Positions 24,874-37,970 are shown, counted from the stretch's first letter. The stretch: DNA of 64,000 nucleotides from Catenovulum sediminis (GCF_007289895.1 NZ_CP041660.1:372001-436000); one strand, 5' to 3'. The notes: generated from the sequence alone by a model not told the origin. A program made the numbers and translations.

Positions 24874-25368
24874 ATGACTACATTTTTGAAGCGACATAAA
24901 CAATATATTCAATTAATTCATATTGCTAAGTCTCAGTTACGTATTGATAACGACGTCCATCAAATGAATTGCTTACACTTTTCTGGTCAGCGAACGAACT
25001 CTACAACTCAGATGACACGCTTAGAACTAGCCAATTATCTTGAACATTTAAAAAATCTTGGGTTTAAACCAACTAGCAAAAAGCGAACAGGCAATAAACC
25101 AGCAGGTTTTTACAGCCCTAAAGGACGCGGAACTGTTCACGATAAATTGCGCTCTGTATGGTTTGAAATGTGTGATGCAGGATTTATTCATTCTAGGTCT
25201 GAAGAGGCGATTTTTAATTATACGTGGAATCAGCTTAAAGCTGACTGGCCCGAGAAAGTAGCAGTACCTCGTACATTAAATAACATTCCAACAAAGTGCA
25301 TTCACCCGGTAATTAATCGCCTTAAAAAATGGAAAGCGCGTTGTGTTAAGGAGGCTGCAAATGGCTGA
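24874..25368 (+). CDS. GemA-like regulator (Mu gp16, DUF1018)
   Basis: The 164-residue protein shows the DUF1018 pattern: helical start (KQYIQLIHIAKSQLRIDNDV), MTRLELANYLEHLKNLGFKP at about residues 48-67 and a C-terminal half with HDKLRSVWFEMCDAGFI. In Mu, GemA affects host gene expression and DNA gyrase and is co-transcribed with Mor. ATG 24874 is preferred over the in-frame GTG at 24865. The stop overlaps the Mor gene by eight bases. Confidence 0.85.
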   Translation: MTTFLKRHKQYIQLIHIAKSQLRIDNDVHQMNCLHFSGQRTNSTTQMTRLELANYLEHLKNLGFKPTSKKRTGNKPAGFYSPKGRGTVHDKLRSVWFEMCDAGFIHSRSEEAIFNYTWNQLKADWPEKVAVPRTLNNIPTKCIHPVINRLKKWKARCVKEAANG

Positions 25369-25735
25369 TACTGTTGTAAAAGAAAAACAAGGTACCGAGT
25401 TTTTAATGTGCATGTCGGCTCAATTAGCTGAGTCTTTGGTTAATGCGGGTGTTGATGAAACTATCGCAAACAAATGTGCCTGGGATGCAGTCGATTTTGT
25501 TCGCAAACAGCATGGTGGATTAGTTTTATATATACCAAAAGGTAAAAATTTAGACGCAGTGCTGCAACAAATGAAAATTTTTGAAGAGTTTACAGGAAAT
25601 AACCAAGCTGAGTTGGCTAGAAAATATGGTTATTCAATCCAGCACATATACCGTATCTATAAACAAATTTTGCAGCATAAACGCGAAAATAACGATTTAC
25701 CGCAAGCTGATATGTTCTATCAGGGGGACGCATGA
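25361..25735 (+). CDS. Mor-type middle transcription activator
   Basis: The 124-residue protein matches the Mor/C family: a dimerisation helix region (VDETIANKCAWDAVDFVRKQ), a short strand H-G-G-L-V-L-Y-I-P-K-G and a C-terminal HTH (NNQAELARKYGYSIQHIYRI). In Mu, Mor switches on middle transcription leading to the late activator C. Only one such gene is visible here, so it may control the late genes directly. AGGAGG lies seven bases before ATG 25361. Confidence 0.92.
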   Translation: MADTVVKEKQGTEFLMCMSAQLAESLVNAGVDETIANKCAWDAVDFVRKQHGGLVLYIPKGKNLDAVLQQMKIFEEFTGNNQAELARKYGYSIQHIYRIYKQILQHKRENNDLPQADMFYQGDA

Positions 25736-26208
25736 AGCTTGCTCGTTGCCCTGTATGCCATACTCATATTGATTTACTTTCGTTAGTTGAAGATCAAGCA
25801 GGTCGTGATCTTTTAATCGCAGTGACAAAATTAGAAACTTGGTGTGCGCCACCTGTATTGGCGTACATTGGCCTATTCAAACCCGCTAAAAGCGACCTAA
25901 ACAACGCCCGAGCACTTAAATTATTAAATGAAGTGCTTGGTTTTCATTCAAACCGAAAATTAATAGCCGAAGCTTGCGACGTAACTGTGCAACAAATCAG
26001 AGCTAAACGTGTTGAAAGTAAGGCAAAGCCACTTAAAGATCACGCATACCTAAAATCTGTAATTGAAACCCTCAAATCTAACTACCATACACCGGTTCAG
26101 CCAACAAAAACCACAATAAACCCTATAAATAGACAGTTCACAGCAGAAGAGTTAGCTAGACAGCAACAAGCGCATTTTGATAGATTGAAACCGATATTAA
26201 CAAAATAA
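25732..26208 (+). CDS. Phage protein with CxxC zinc-binding N-terminus, unknown
   Basis: The 158-residue protein begins MKLARCPVCHTHIDLLSLVE, a probable half zinc knuckle, and has a helical, HTH-like centre (KLIAEACDVTVQQIRAKRVE, about 80-99). It starts within the Mor stop (ATGA overlap), indicating translational coupling and a probable joint regulatory role. I do not recognise a named family. Confidence 0.6.
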   Translation: MKLARCPVCHTHIDLLSLVEDQAGRDLLIAVTKLETWCAPPVLAYIGLFKPAKSDLNNARALKLLNEVLGFHSNRKLIAEACDVTVQQIRAKRVESKAKPLKDHAYLKSVIETLKSNYHTPVQPTKTTINPINRQFTAEELARQQQAHFDRLKPILTK

Positions 26209-26218
26209 GTACTTTAAA

Positions 26219-27031
26219 ATGATCTTGTACAAATACAGCCCTCTTAATGAAGGGGCGAAAAAAATCCTTACTGAAAACACCTTAAAATACACCGCACCAG
26301 ATCAATTTAACGACCCATTTGACTGTTTGGCTTATTATGACCGGGATGAACTTGAGAACTACTTTCGGCAAAACTACCACAGTATTGGAAAGTCCAAAAA
26401 TTTAGCTCCAGCAAAACGTATAGAGCAAAAACATCAACGTATCCATAACGCCTTAAAGAACTACGACCAAGGCAATTTTGAAAAGATATTTCAGGATAGT
26501 AAAACTGGTATAACATGCTTCACCAGATGTCCGAAAAATATTTTAATGTGGTCTCATTATGCAGACTATCACAAAGGCTTTGTCGTTGGATTTGAATGCA
26601 TTCCCTTAGAATATACCAAAACATATACAAGACAAGATGTTCCACCATATGATGATTGGCAACAAGATCTGGTATGCTTTCAAGTGAAATATAGCGACGA
26701 TAGACCAGTACGAACATTAAATAAGTCAACTAATAGTGGTAAACAAGTGGACTTTAAATCTCTATCAGTATTTTTCACGAAAGCTAGACAATGGGAATAC
26801 GAGCAGGAATATAGATGCATTTCTTATAAAAAAGGTGCGGGCATCTTTCGATATAAAAGAGAGTTAATCAGGGAAGTAATTATCGGTGTAAAGACGAAGC
26901 AAGATGAAATTGAAAGTATCAAGGGAATTTTGAGTTCAATCATTGAAAAAACCGGTAGCGGAATTAAGCTCTACCAAGCGTATATAAAACAAGGCACTTA
27001 CGAGCTTGGCATTAGGGAGTTACAATATTAA
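26219..27031 (+). CDS. DUF2971 protein, prophage cargo
   Basis: The 270-residue protein shows the DUF2971 pattern in order: LYKYSPLNEGAKKIL, PDQFNDPFDC (about 29-38), ITCFTRCPKNILMWSHYADY (about 99-118), H-K-G-F-V-V-G-F and W-E-Y-E-Q-E-Y-R. The family is widespread in mobile elements and sometimes in defence neighbourhoods; its biochemical function is not established. It is the last gene before the right end of the prophage, the classic spot for cargo genes, and it lacks a clear ribosome site ten bases after the previous stop. Confidence 0.85.
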   Translation: MILYKYSPLNEGAKKILTENTLKYTAPDQFNDPFDCLAYYDRDELENYFRQNYHSIGKSKNLAPAKRIEQKHQRIHNALKNYDQGNFEKIFQDSKTGITCFTRCPKNILMWSHYADYHKGFVVGFECIPLEYTKTYTRQDVPPYDDWQQDLVCFQVKYSDDRPVRTLNKSTNSGKQVDFKSLSVFFTKARQWEYEQEYRCISYKKGAGIFRYKRELIREVIIGVKTKQDEIESIKGILSSIIEKTGSGIKLYQAYIKQGTYELGIRELQY

Positions 27032-27057
27032 CTATTGAATAATATTTGTAACTCACT

Positions 27058-27095
27058 TTCCCGCATAATTTCACTTATTCCCGGTATTTTTCGCA
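27058..27095. repeat. Tandem end-type repeats, probable right end of the prophage
   Basis: Two similar 15-mers, TTCCCGCATAATTTC (27058-27072) and TTCCCGGTATTTTTC (27078-27092), lie exactly 20 bp apart and are followed by GCA. Read inward on the minus strand the element begins 5'-TGCG, agreeing with the TG ends of Mu-family elements. They lie between the last phage gene and the host rRNA terminator. They are the best candidates for transposase binding sites at the right terminus; the exact end is inferred. Confidence 0.45.
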
Positions 27096-27144
27096 AATTT
27101 ATTGGTTATTTATCTTAAGTTAGATCAATTTAAGCTCTAAACGC

Positions 27145-27173
27145 AAAAAGCCCATCTCTTTCGAGATGGGCTT
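27145..27173 (-). terminator. Rho-independent terminator of the rRNA operon
   Basis: On the minus strand AGCCCATCTC-GAAA-GAGATGGGCT forms a perfect ten-bp stem with a GAAA tetraloop and is followed by TTTTT. It lies about 90 bases past the 5S gene. The prophage end is only about 50 bp further, so operon termination remains intact. Confidence 0.92.
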
Positions 27174-27260
27174 AATATACTTTTATCAGTTGATAATACT
27201 TTTTGATTAATTTTTATTAATTTTTTTGTCTTAATCTATTTTATCAACCAATCTAATTTG

Positions 27261-27378
27261 AAGCCTGGCAGTGTGCTACTCTCACATGGGAAACCCCACA
27301 CTACCATCGCCGCTATTGTGTTTCACTTCTGAGTTCGAAATGGATCAGGTGGTTCCACAATGCTATCGCCGCCAGGCA
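27261..27378 (-). rRNA. rrf: 5S ribosomal RNA
   Basis: The minus strand has the typical 5S ends: TGCCTGGCGGC at the start and CACTGCCAGGC at the finish pair with each other, with the conserved loop CATTTCGAACTCAGAAGTG between them. The length is about 118 bases, as in gammaproteobacteria. Confidence 0.96.
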
Positions 27379-27464
27379 TAAACTGTTAAATCTCGAACAG
27401 TAGTAATTCTCATGCGCTCAAGCTTAATCTTTCATATTCATATTCAATAAACATTCGGCGTTGT

Positions 27465-30341
<2,877 letters not shown>

Positions 30342-30600
30342 TACAACCCGAATGTTTATCGAATCGTATCATTAAACGCTTTTACGTTGATTGAATACTA
30401 TGGTCTTACTTGATTAAACCGTTTTTTTTAACGCATTTAACTTTTTTACTACTGTCCAGATTTTTAAAGAGCATAAAGCTTAAAAGCTTTAAGCAATATG
30501 TTTAGCCTGTAAACACATGACTTAGCGCTTTTGCACTTTTCTTTATTATCAGTAACCGTTATTTATCTGTGTGAACACTCTGCATATTTAAATAGCATCG
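30342..30600 (-). other. 16S-23S internal transcribed spacer without tRNA
   Basis: This 259-bp spacer shows no tRNA: no T-arm (GGTTCGAATCC-like) and no paired CCA-end acceptor stem. It includes a boxA element at 30465-30473. Other copies of the operon in the genome may carry tRNA genes. Confidence 0.8.
30465..30473 (-). promoter_or_regulatory. Spacer boxA antitermination site
   Basis: TGCTCTTTA on the minus strand, followed by AAAATCTGGAC, matches the boxA and flank found in gammaproteobacterial 16S-23S spacers, where the Nus factors bind to keep RNA polymerase resistant to Rho. Confidence 0.85.
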
Positions 30601-32133
<1,533 letters not shown>

Positions 32134-32264
32134 TTTAATCTTTGTCTCAATCTTACTGATTTAACATTCTGAATTAACAGTAGTCACTTCACTAGATTGA
32201 ATATTTTGTATCTATTCAAACTATGCGAGTGCCCACACAGATAAATAATAAGGTTACTAATTTT

Positions 32265-32273
32265 TAAAGAACG
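32265..32273 (-). promoter_or_regulatory. Leader boxA of the rRNA operon
   Basis: CGTTCTTTA followed by AAAATTAG lies about 130 bases upstream of the 16S gene on the minus strand, the usual position of leader boxA. It differs from the spacer copy by two bases. Confidence 0.7.
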
Positions 32274-32316
32274 TTTTCTGAAGTTCGAACCGTTAGTCCG
32301 TTTCAGTGAGGCGCGT

Positions 32317-32344
32317 ATCTTACGCTTCTCATTTTCGTTGTCAA
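32317..32344 (-). promoter_or_regulatory. rRNA operon promoter P2
   Basis: A -35 TTGACA (32344-32339) and -10 TAAGAT (32322-32317) are spaced by 16 bases, with the GC-rich discriminator ACGCGCC typical of growth-rate-regulated rRNA promoters. It lies about 136 bp downstream of P1. Confidence 0.8.
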
Positions 32345-32452
32345 GCCTTTATTTATCTCACTTTCGTTTGATGTTTTGCTTTTCAACTTTGGCGCTTTGA
32401 GTTGGCTTTTAAGCTGTTTGCTTGTTGCCGTGTCGCTGCGTTGTGGGGGCGC

Positions 32453-32480
32453 ATTATAGGGATTAATTAAAACCCGTCAA
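32453..32480 (-). promoter_or_regulatory. rRNA operon promoter P1
   Basis: A -35 TTGACG (32480-32475) and a perfect -10 TATAAT (32458-32453), 16 bases apart, are followed by GCGCCCCC, the GC discriminator that makes rRNA promoters sensitive to ppGpp/DksA. The AT-rich stretch upstream could act as an UP element. The region 32134-32570 holds only these promoters and the leader; no gene is seen. Confidence 0.88.
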
Positions 32481-32570
32481 TGCTTTTTATCGATTTATTT
32501 CAGTTTTTTGTTTGTTCGATTAAATAACAAACAACCTGGTCATTAAACAATCAATTTAGAGTCTGAAATC

Positions 32571-32597
32571 AAAAAAGCTGGATAATCCCAGCTTTTA
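32571..32597 (-). terminator. Rho-independent terminator of rpoS
   Basis: On the minus strand AAAGCTGG-GATTAT-CCAGCTTTTTT forms an eight-bp stem followed by a T-run, 43 bases after the rpoS stop. It insulates rpoS from the rRNA promoters that lie just downstream in the same direction. Confidence 0.9.
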
Positions 32598-32639
32598 GCA
32601 ATATAGATATATCATCGAATTTGCAAGTTTACCGATTGC

Positions 32640-33614
32640 TTACATCTGGAATAGAGATTCCATCGACAAACCTTGATGTGACAAAATATCTTTTAATCGA
32701 CGTAACGCCTCAACTTGAATTTGACGTACTCTCTCTCTAGTAAGCCCAATTTCTTTACCAACGTCTTCTAACGTAGAAGCTTCATAGCCTAACAAGCCAA
32801 ATCGTCGAGCAAGAACTTCTCTTTGTTTCGGGTTTAGCTCTTCCAACCAATGAACAATATTATTTTTAATATCTGAATCTTGAAGTTGTTCTTCCGGTCC
32901 ATCGAATCTTTCATCTGACAAGATATCCAATAAACCTTTCTCTGAATCTCCGCCCATAGGCGTATCAACTGAGCTTATTTTTTCATTCAGACGAAGCATT
33001 TTGCTGACTTCAGATACAGGCTTGTCTAACTTAAGGGCTATTTCTTCTGCCGTTGGTTCATGATCGAGTTGTTGAGCTAGCTCACGTGCGGTTCGTAAAT
33101 ATACATTTAATTCTTTAACGACATGAATTGGCAAGCGAATCGTTCGAGTTTGATTCATAATTGCACGTTCTATCGTCTGGCGAATCCACCAAGTTGCATA
33201 TGTTGAAAAACGAAAACCTCTTTCAGGATCAAATTTTTCAACAGCTCTAATCAAACCTAAGTTACCTTCTTCAATCAAATCTAGTAACGCAAGCCCACGG
33301 TTGTTATAACGTCTAGCGATTTTAACGACTAATCTCAGGTTACTTTCTATCATTCGTTTACGTGAAGCATCGCAGCCTTTTAACGCTTTGCGGGCGAAAA
33401 ACACTTCTTCTTCTGCAGATAATAATGGGGAAAACCCAATTTCACCTAAATACAACTGCGTTGCATCTAACGTTTTATTTAAATCTTCAGAAGAGACTGC
33501 TTCTTCAACAGTATTAGTTTCGGCATCTTCAACATCATCGACTACGACATCGGTTGCCTCAAATTGATTATTAGCTTCAACAACGTTTTTGTTCGTGCTT
33601 TTTGCCTGGCCCAT
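32640..33614 (-). CDS. rpoS: Stationary-phase sigma factor RpoS (sigma 38)
   Basis: The 324-residue protein directs RNA polymerase to stationary-phase and stress genes. Region 1.2 ([20 protein letters not shown]), region 2 ([37 protein letters not shown]), region 3 and region 4.2 HTH ([20 protein letters not shown]) are complete. The last residues SMESLFQM are characteristic of RpoS rather than RpoD. GGGAG precedes the ATG. It lies downstream of nlpD, in whose coding region the main rpoS promoter usually sits. Confidence 0.97.
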   Translation of the reverse strand: MGQAKSTNKNVVEANNQFEATDVVVDDVEDAETNTVEEAVSSEDLNKTLDATQLYLGEIGFSPLLSAEEEVFFARKALKGCDASRKRMIESNLRLVVKIARRYNNRGLALLDLIEEGNLGLIRAVEKFDPERGFRFSTYATWWIRQTIERAIMNQTRTIRLPIHVVKELNVYLRTARELAQQLDHEPTAEEIALKLDKPVSEVSKMLRLNEKISSVDTPMGGDSEKGLLDILSDERFDGPEEQLQDSDIKNNIVHWLEELNPKQREVLARRFGLLGYEASTLEDVGKEIGLTRERVRQIQVEALRRLKDILSHQGLSMESLFQM

Positions 33615-33682
33615 ATTTCATCTCCCGGTTAAATCAATTACAGCAACAATCGCCTTTCAACTGTCCTTTTGTATCCACAGCA

Positions 33683-34498
33683 TCACCTGTTGGTTGGTAG
33701 AAACCTTTCGGGGTCAACTGTACTTCCGCGGTAACGAATTTCAAAACGCAGTTTAACCTGATCTGCGTCGCTATCTCCCATATCAGCTATATGCTGCCCA
33801 GCCATAATCCAATCTTTCTCTTGCACTCTAATACGCTGATTGTGTGCATAAGCACTTAAGTAGTCGTCTGAATGTTTTATGATGATTAAATTACCATAGC
33901 CCCGTAAGGCTTTGCCAGCATATACAACTTTTCCAGAATTCGCTGCAAATATAGGGTCGCCTCGTTGGCCTGCTATTTCAAGTCCTTTATTTCCTAATTC
34001 CTTGTGAGAGAATCGCGCAATGATTTTCCCATTTGCAGGCCAGCGCCACTTTTTCAGATCAAAACTGCCTTCCGACTTACCTTTTGTAACATTTTGTTTA
34101 CCTTGTTTAACATACTCCTGCTTTTTAGCTTGTTCAACCTTTTTTTCAGATCTCTTTATATCTTTTTGTTTCTTCGAAATTACGTTTTTATTCGATTTAG
34201 CTTTATAGCTTTTATTTAGACGAATTTTCTGACCGGGAAAGATCGCATACGGCGGGGAAATTTGGTTAAAACGAGCCAAGTCTTTGAAATCAATACCGGC
34301 TCTAAACGCTATACTATAGAGGGTGTCGCCTTTTTCAACGACATATTCAGGTGCAGTTAAACTATTAGGGGAAAAATCAAAAATACTTTTTCCACGATAG
34401 ACTGAATCAACGGGTGCTGGGTTGTTTCTCTGTGCGCAACCGACAAGCAATATAATGCTTATTGCAAAAACGCTCGTTACCGTGGTTCTTTTTTCCAT
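33683..34498 (-). CDS. nlpD: Lipoprotein NlpD, amidase activator
   Basis: The 271-residue outer-membrane lipoprotein activates the division amidase AmiC. It has a lipobox LLVGC with the lipidated cysteine at residue 21, a LysM domain (about 51-95, YVVEKGDTLYSIAFRAGIDF), a Lys-rich linker (about 96-145) and an M23 peptidase-like domain (about 150-268). The usual M23 zinc ligands are missing (NKGLEIAG and LRFEIR instead of H-containing motifs), as in other NlpD proteins, so it should be non-catalytic. Immediately upstream of rpoS. Confidence 0.95.
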   Translation of the reverse strand: MEKRTTVTSVFAISIILLVGCAQRNNPAPVDSVYRGKSIFDFSPNSLTAPEYVVEKGDTLYSIAFRAGIDFKDLARFNQISPPYAIFPGQKIRLNKSYKAKSNKNVISKKQKDIKRSEKKVEQAKKQEYVKQGKQNVTKGKSEGSFDLKKWRWPANGKIIARFSHKELGNKGLEIAGQRGDPIFAANSGKVVYAGKALRGYGNLIIIKHSDDYLSAYAHNQRIRVQEKDWIMAGQHIADMGDSDADQVKLRFEIRYRGSTVDPERFLPTNR

Positions 34499-34524
34499 TC
34501 AACAACCCAGTTCTGATTACTCAA

Positions 34525-35481
34525 CTATTGTTCATTTTCAGAATACTTGCTTGCTACATATTCTAAACCAACCACAAGTGCCAACCCAATCGCCATAGCA
34601 GCTAACACAAATACCAATTGGTTGGGTTCTTGGTTAACTGTCGTGTAAGTTGCGGGTAACACATTCTCCTGTATCAAAGGCACTTCTTCACCGTGACGAT
34701 TGGTATAAGTCTGCAAAGTATGTTTCCAAGGCCAAGTTACATTTAACGAGCCAATTAAAAAGCCTATCAATACAGCAATAGTGGTACTGTGATATTTTTC
34801 CAGTAACCAACTTAAGAACCTAGAAAAAATCAATAAACCACAAATACAGCCAGCGCCAAAACTAGCCAATGCGATTAAATTCATATCGTTAATTGCGGCT
34901 AAAAATACTGGATACAGGCCAACGAGTAACAGTATAAAACTCCCCGAAATACCTGGTAGAATCATCGCACAAATCGCAACAAACCCACCAAAAAACAGTA
35001 CCCACCAGTCACCCGGTAACTGTGCCGGTTTGGCAATTGATACACCAACCACAACAGCCACACCGAGAGCTAAGCCTAACCACTCGAACCAACGCCATGC
35101 AGTAGCTGATTTAACCAATAAATAAACAGAAGCTAAAATTAAACCAGAAAAAAATCCCCATACCAATAAAGGCTCAGTGCTTAATGCAATGGTCATAAGT
35201 GCTGCAAACGTTTTAAGGCTTAATAAAATACCCCCGAACACTGAAAGCAAGAACCAACCATTTATATGTGACCAAAACTCACTTATACCTTTAGTCAATA
35301 AAATGGTAACGGATTCAGGGCCAATTTTTTTTAACGAACTAAGCAATTCATCATAAATCCCTGTAATGAAAGCAATTGTACCACCCGAGACTCCCGGAAC
35401 GACATCAGCAGCGCCCATTGCCATACCCTTAGCTGTTAATAGAGCGTACTCTGTACGGCTGCGTTTTTTATTTTGCGACAT
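34525..35481 (-). CDS. DUF368 membrane protein, probable undecaprenyl-phosphate translocase (PopT type)
   Basis: The 318-residue protein has about eight to ten membrane helices and the DUF368 N-terminal signature GAADVVPGVSGGTIAFITGI, repeated in related form in the second half (ICAMILPGISGSFILLLVGL), indicating an inverted-repeat fold. DUF368 proteins have been shown in other bacteria to recycle the lipid carrier undecaprenyl phosphate across the membrane. Its position between pcm and nlpD is unusual compared with E. coli but recurs in marine relatives. AGGGA precedes the start. Confidence 0.85.
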   Translation of the reverse strand: MSQNKKRSRTEYALLTAKGMAMGAADVVPGVSGGTIAFITGIYDELLSSLKKIGPESVTILLTKGISEFWSHINGWFLLSVFGGILLSLKTFAALMTIALSTEPLLVWGFFSGLILASVYLLVKSATAWRWFEWLGLALGVAVVVGVSIAKPAQLPGDWWVLFFGGFVAICAMILPGISGSFILLLVGLYPVFLAAINDMNLIALASFGAGCICGLLIFSRFLSWLLEKYHSTTIAVLIGFLIGSLNVTWPWKHTLQTYTNRHGEEVPLIQENVLPATYTTVNQEPNQLVFVLAAMAIGLALVVGLEYVASKYSENEQ

Positions 35482-35498
35482 TTTAATCCCTAATCAAT

Positions 35499-36146
35499 TT
35501 ATTCTATTTCACCCGCAACCAAGGGCACAAATTTAACATTGGCAATATCAGATATCGAAAAATCATCACCATTACGTATAACAATTTTTAGCACTTGCTC
35601 TGTTGTACCCACGGGCACGACCATCACACCACCATCAACTAATTGGTGCATGAGTTTTTCTGGTAGCGTCGCCGCAGCTGCAGTCACTAGAATGGCATCA
35701 AAGGGTGCTTTGCTACTCCACCCTTTCCAACCATCTCCGTGTTTTAAATTAATGTTGTGTAAATCTAATTGGCGTAATAGTCTGCGCGCTTGAAACTGCA
35801 ACGAAGCAATTCTTTCAACTGAATATACGCGGTCCACTAATTGCGCTAACACCGCTGTTTGGTATCCACACCCTGTACCTATTTCCAATACATTTTTAAC
35901 AGGTATTTGCGCTGCCAGAATAATTTCAGTCATACGGGCAACAATTGCTGGCTGTGAAATAGTTTGCCCTTTACCTATGGGTAACGCAGTATTTTCATAT
36001 GCTTTGTGAGTTAAAGCAGGTTGAACAAATGCATGGCGAGGTACTCTGGCAATCGCCGCTAATACTCGCTCATCTTTAATGCCATCTTGTACCAAAAGCT
36101 GGGCTAAACGCTCGCCACTGCGTGCAACATTTAAACTTACAGACAT
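35499..36146 (-). CDS. pcm: Protein-L-isoaspartate O-methyltransferase
   Basis: The 215-residue enzyme uses S-adenosylmethionine to methylate damaged isoaspartyl residues for repair. The family motifs PRHAFVQPAL, ALPIGKGQTISQPAIVARMT and the SAM-binding VLEIGTGCGYQTAVLA are present, as is MVVPVGTTEQVL near the end. ATG 36146 (MSVSLNVARS) is chosen; an in-frame GTG nine bases upstream is also possible, and neither has a strong ribosome site. The classic cluster surE-pcm-nlpD-rpoS is kept except for DUF368. Confidence 0.95.
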   Translation of the reverse strand: MSVSLNVARSGERLAQLLVQDGIKDERVLAAIARVPRHAFVQPALTHKAYENTALPIGKGQTISQPAIVARMTEIILAAQIPVKNVLEIGTGCGYQTAVLAQLVDRVYSVERIASLQFQARRLLRQLDLHNINLKHGDGWKGWSSKAPFDAILVTAAAATLPEKLMHQLVDGGVMVVPVGTTEQVLKIVIRNGDDFSISDIANVKFVPLVAGEIE

Positions 36147-36190
36147 GGGTTTCACTACACCATTGTTTTAAATTAATCGAAATAATTTTA

Positions 36191-36943
36191 TCAGATTTTT
36201 ATATCTGCTAACCAAGAATCTAACAAAGCCACGCTTTTATATGCTGTCATATCAACCGTTAAAGGTGTAATTGAAACATAATTATTTTCCATTGCGTAAA
36301 AGTCAGTTCCTTCTGTTGCATCTTTTATCGCACCAACCGGTCCGTACCAATAAACCTCTCGTCCATGCGGGTCCGTCATTTTAACCATACTTTCTGCTTG
36401 GTGGCGACGCCCACAACGGGTCGTTTTTACACCTTGTATTTCAGATTTATCGACAGCCGGTACATTTACATTCAAAATTTGATCCGGTGGTATTGGATGC
36501 TGCTTAATTTGTGAAATAAGCTTTCCTGCGAATTCAGCAGCAAATGCGAAATCATTAGATTTATGGCTATTTAACGATATCGCAATTGCGGGCAATCCCA
36601 AATGGCGCCCTTCCGTTGCGGCTGCAACTGTACCAGAATAAATCACATCATCTCCTAGATTTGCACCATGATTGATCCCTGAGACAACGATATCCGGCTT
36701 TTCTTGCATCAATTTATTCACGCCTATATGGACACAGTCCGTTGGCGTACCATTTACCATAAAAAAGCCATTATTGAGCTGTTGTACACGCAGTGGATTA
36801 CTCAATGTCAGACTATTGCTTGCGCCACTGCAATTTCGATCGGGTGCTATAACGGTTACATCATGTTGCTTATTGAGCTCATTGTATAATGCTAGTAAAC
36901 CCGGCGCATAAACACCGTCATCATTACTTAGAAGTATTCGCAT
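36191..36943 (-). CDS. surE: 5'/3'-nucleotidase SurE
   Basis: The 250-residue metal-dependent phosphatase acts on nucleoside monophosphates and short polyphosphates. The start [11 protein letters not shown] carries the D8-D9 metal ligands, followed by [15 protein letters not shown] (Ser and Asn at the active site) and [23 protein letters not shown] 36943 is the family start; a longer frame from 37018 adds 25 unrelated residues lying inside truD. It overlaps the truD end by 20 bases, indicating coupling. Confidence 0.96.
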   Translation of the reverse strand: MRILLSNDDGVYAPGLLALYNELNKQHDVTVIAPDRNCSGASNSLTLSNPLRVQQLNNGFFMVNGTPTDCVHIGVNKLMQEKPDIVVSGINHGANLGDDVIYSGTVAAATEGRHLGLPAIAISLNSHKSNDFAFAAEFAGKLISQIKQHPIPPDQILNVNVPAVDKSEIQGVKTTRCGRRHQAESMVKMTDPHGREVYWYGPVGAIKDATEGTDFYAMENNYVSITPLTVDMTAYKSVALLDSWLADIKI

Positions 36944-37970
36944 GTGTTTGTCCCATATCTTGATATAGCAATATTTCGCGCAAGATCGATGTTGCAAAAC
37001 AACCAGCCGGCAAAACAAAGCTCAGCTCTAAGTAACTTTGCTCTTCTCCGTCAACGAATTGCCATGTAAAGTTTTCGGCGCGCAACTGCAACGCTCGGCG
37101 GTCTTGTTTTAAACCGGCTTGGCTTAATGCATCGACTAAATTCTGCTGCTCTGCTAATGCATGCTTTTCAAACTCAAGTGACTTATTTTTGACAATAGGT
37201 TCACCCTCACCGACTAATGGGCCACTTAATAATATATCTGCACTGGCAAAGCGAGACAAAGTGTCATCGGTGAGGTGCTCTTCAACAAAATACGAATGAG
37301 AGCCGGATAAGATAAATGCATCACCTTCTAATGGTTTAAATAAATCAGCAACAATACGTTGATGTAAAACTTGATTAAACACCTCTGAACGCGCTGCAGA
37401 TAAATAAATACTTTTTAACTTACGGTCTTTTACTATTAATTCGCCTGATAGCATTTTAATCGCATTTTCAACATTATCACCGTTACGGCCAAATCGCTGC
37501 TCGCCAAAATAATTGGCAACACCATATGCTTGAATTTTTTCTAACCGTTGTACCAAGGTTTCTTTATTATATGACTGTAAAGCGATTTTCAGCCGGAATA
37601 AATTATTTTTATGAGTCCCAGTTTTGAGCTTTTTACCATGACGGACAGTTTTAAGTATTTGCGCACTTTCTAATGTCACTTCAGGGATATCTTTTTTAAT
37701 AGGCCAGGGTAAACAAAACCATTGTTTTGTCACCGCATGTCTGTCTTTCATCCCGGAGGTTGAGACCAATTTAGCTGCAATACCGAAAGCTTTGCCTAAT
37801 TGTTTAGCGACAAAGTTGGTATTTTGACCATCTTTTTCTATCCATAACCACAGGTGTTCGCCCGCGCCGTCTGGTTCAAAGTGCAATAACTCTTCAACGT
37901 AAAAATCACTATTGCAACAACGGATTTGTCCGCTCGCATCGGGTTTACCATGTAAATAAGCTAGGTTCAT
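36924..37970 (-). CDS. truD: tRNA pseudouridine(13) synthase TruD
   Basis: The 348-residue enzyme converts U13 of tRNA-Glu to pseudouridine. The catalytic Asp is D76 in [16 protein letters not shown]; the downstream motif [15 protein letters not shown] is typical, and a TRUD insertion domain lies at about residues 150-300. It overlaps ispF by four bases (ATGA) upstream and surE by 20 bases downstream. Confidence 0.96.
   Translation of the reverse strand: MNLAYLHGKPDASGQIRCCNSDFYVEELLHFEPDGAGEHLWLWIEKDGQNTNFVAKQLGKAFGIAAKLVSTSGMKDRHAVTKQWFCLPWPIKKDIPEVTLESAQILKTVRHGKKLKTGTHKNNLFRLKIALQSYNKETLVQRLEKIQAYGVANYFGEQRFGRNGDNVENAIKMLSGELIVKDRKLKSIYLSAARSEVFNQVLHQRIVADLFKPLEGDAFILSGSHSYFVEEHLTDDTLSRFASADILLSGPLVGEGEPIVKNKSLEFEKHALAEQQNLVDALSQAGLKQDRRALQLRAENFTWQFVDGEEQSYLELSFVLPAGCFATSILREILLYQDMGQTHANTSK

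Larger units (their letters stand above)
1..27095. mobile_element. Mu-like transposable prophage, left part missing
   Basis: A continuous block of phage genes includes a DD35E MuA-type transposase, a MuB-type ATPase, Ner-like and Mor-type regulators, GemA and Mu-order head genes (terminase, portal, F, G, I, T). Early genes run rightward from about 17742 and repressor plus late genes run leftward, a divergent layout unlike Mu itself but reminiscent of B3/BcepMu-type phages. There is no sheath gene between the gp37-like protein and the tail tube, which suggests a siphovirus tail. The right terminus is placed at about 27095, where a TG-ended pair of repeats sits just before the host rRNA terminator; this end is inferred. 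The left end, with the remaining tail genes, is outside the window. Confidence 0.93.

Noticed and set aside
36944-37018. Longer SurE start at 37018
   Set aside because: The 25 extra residues lie inside truD and do not resemble Sur[11 protein letters not shown] is the family start.
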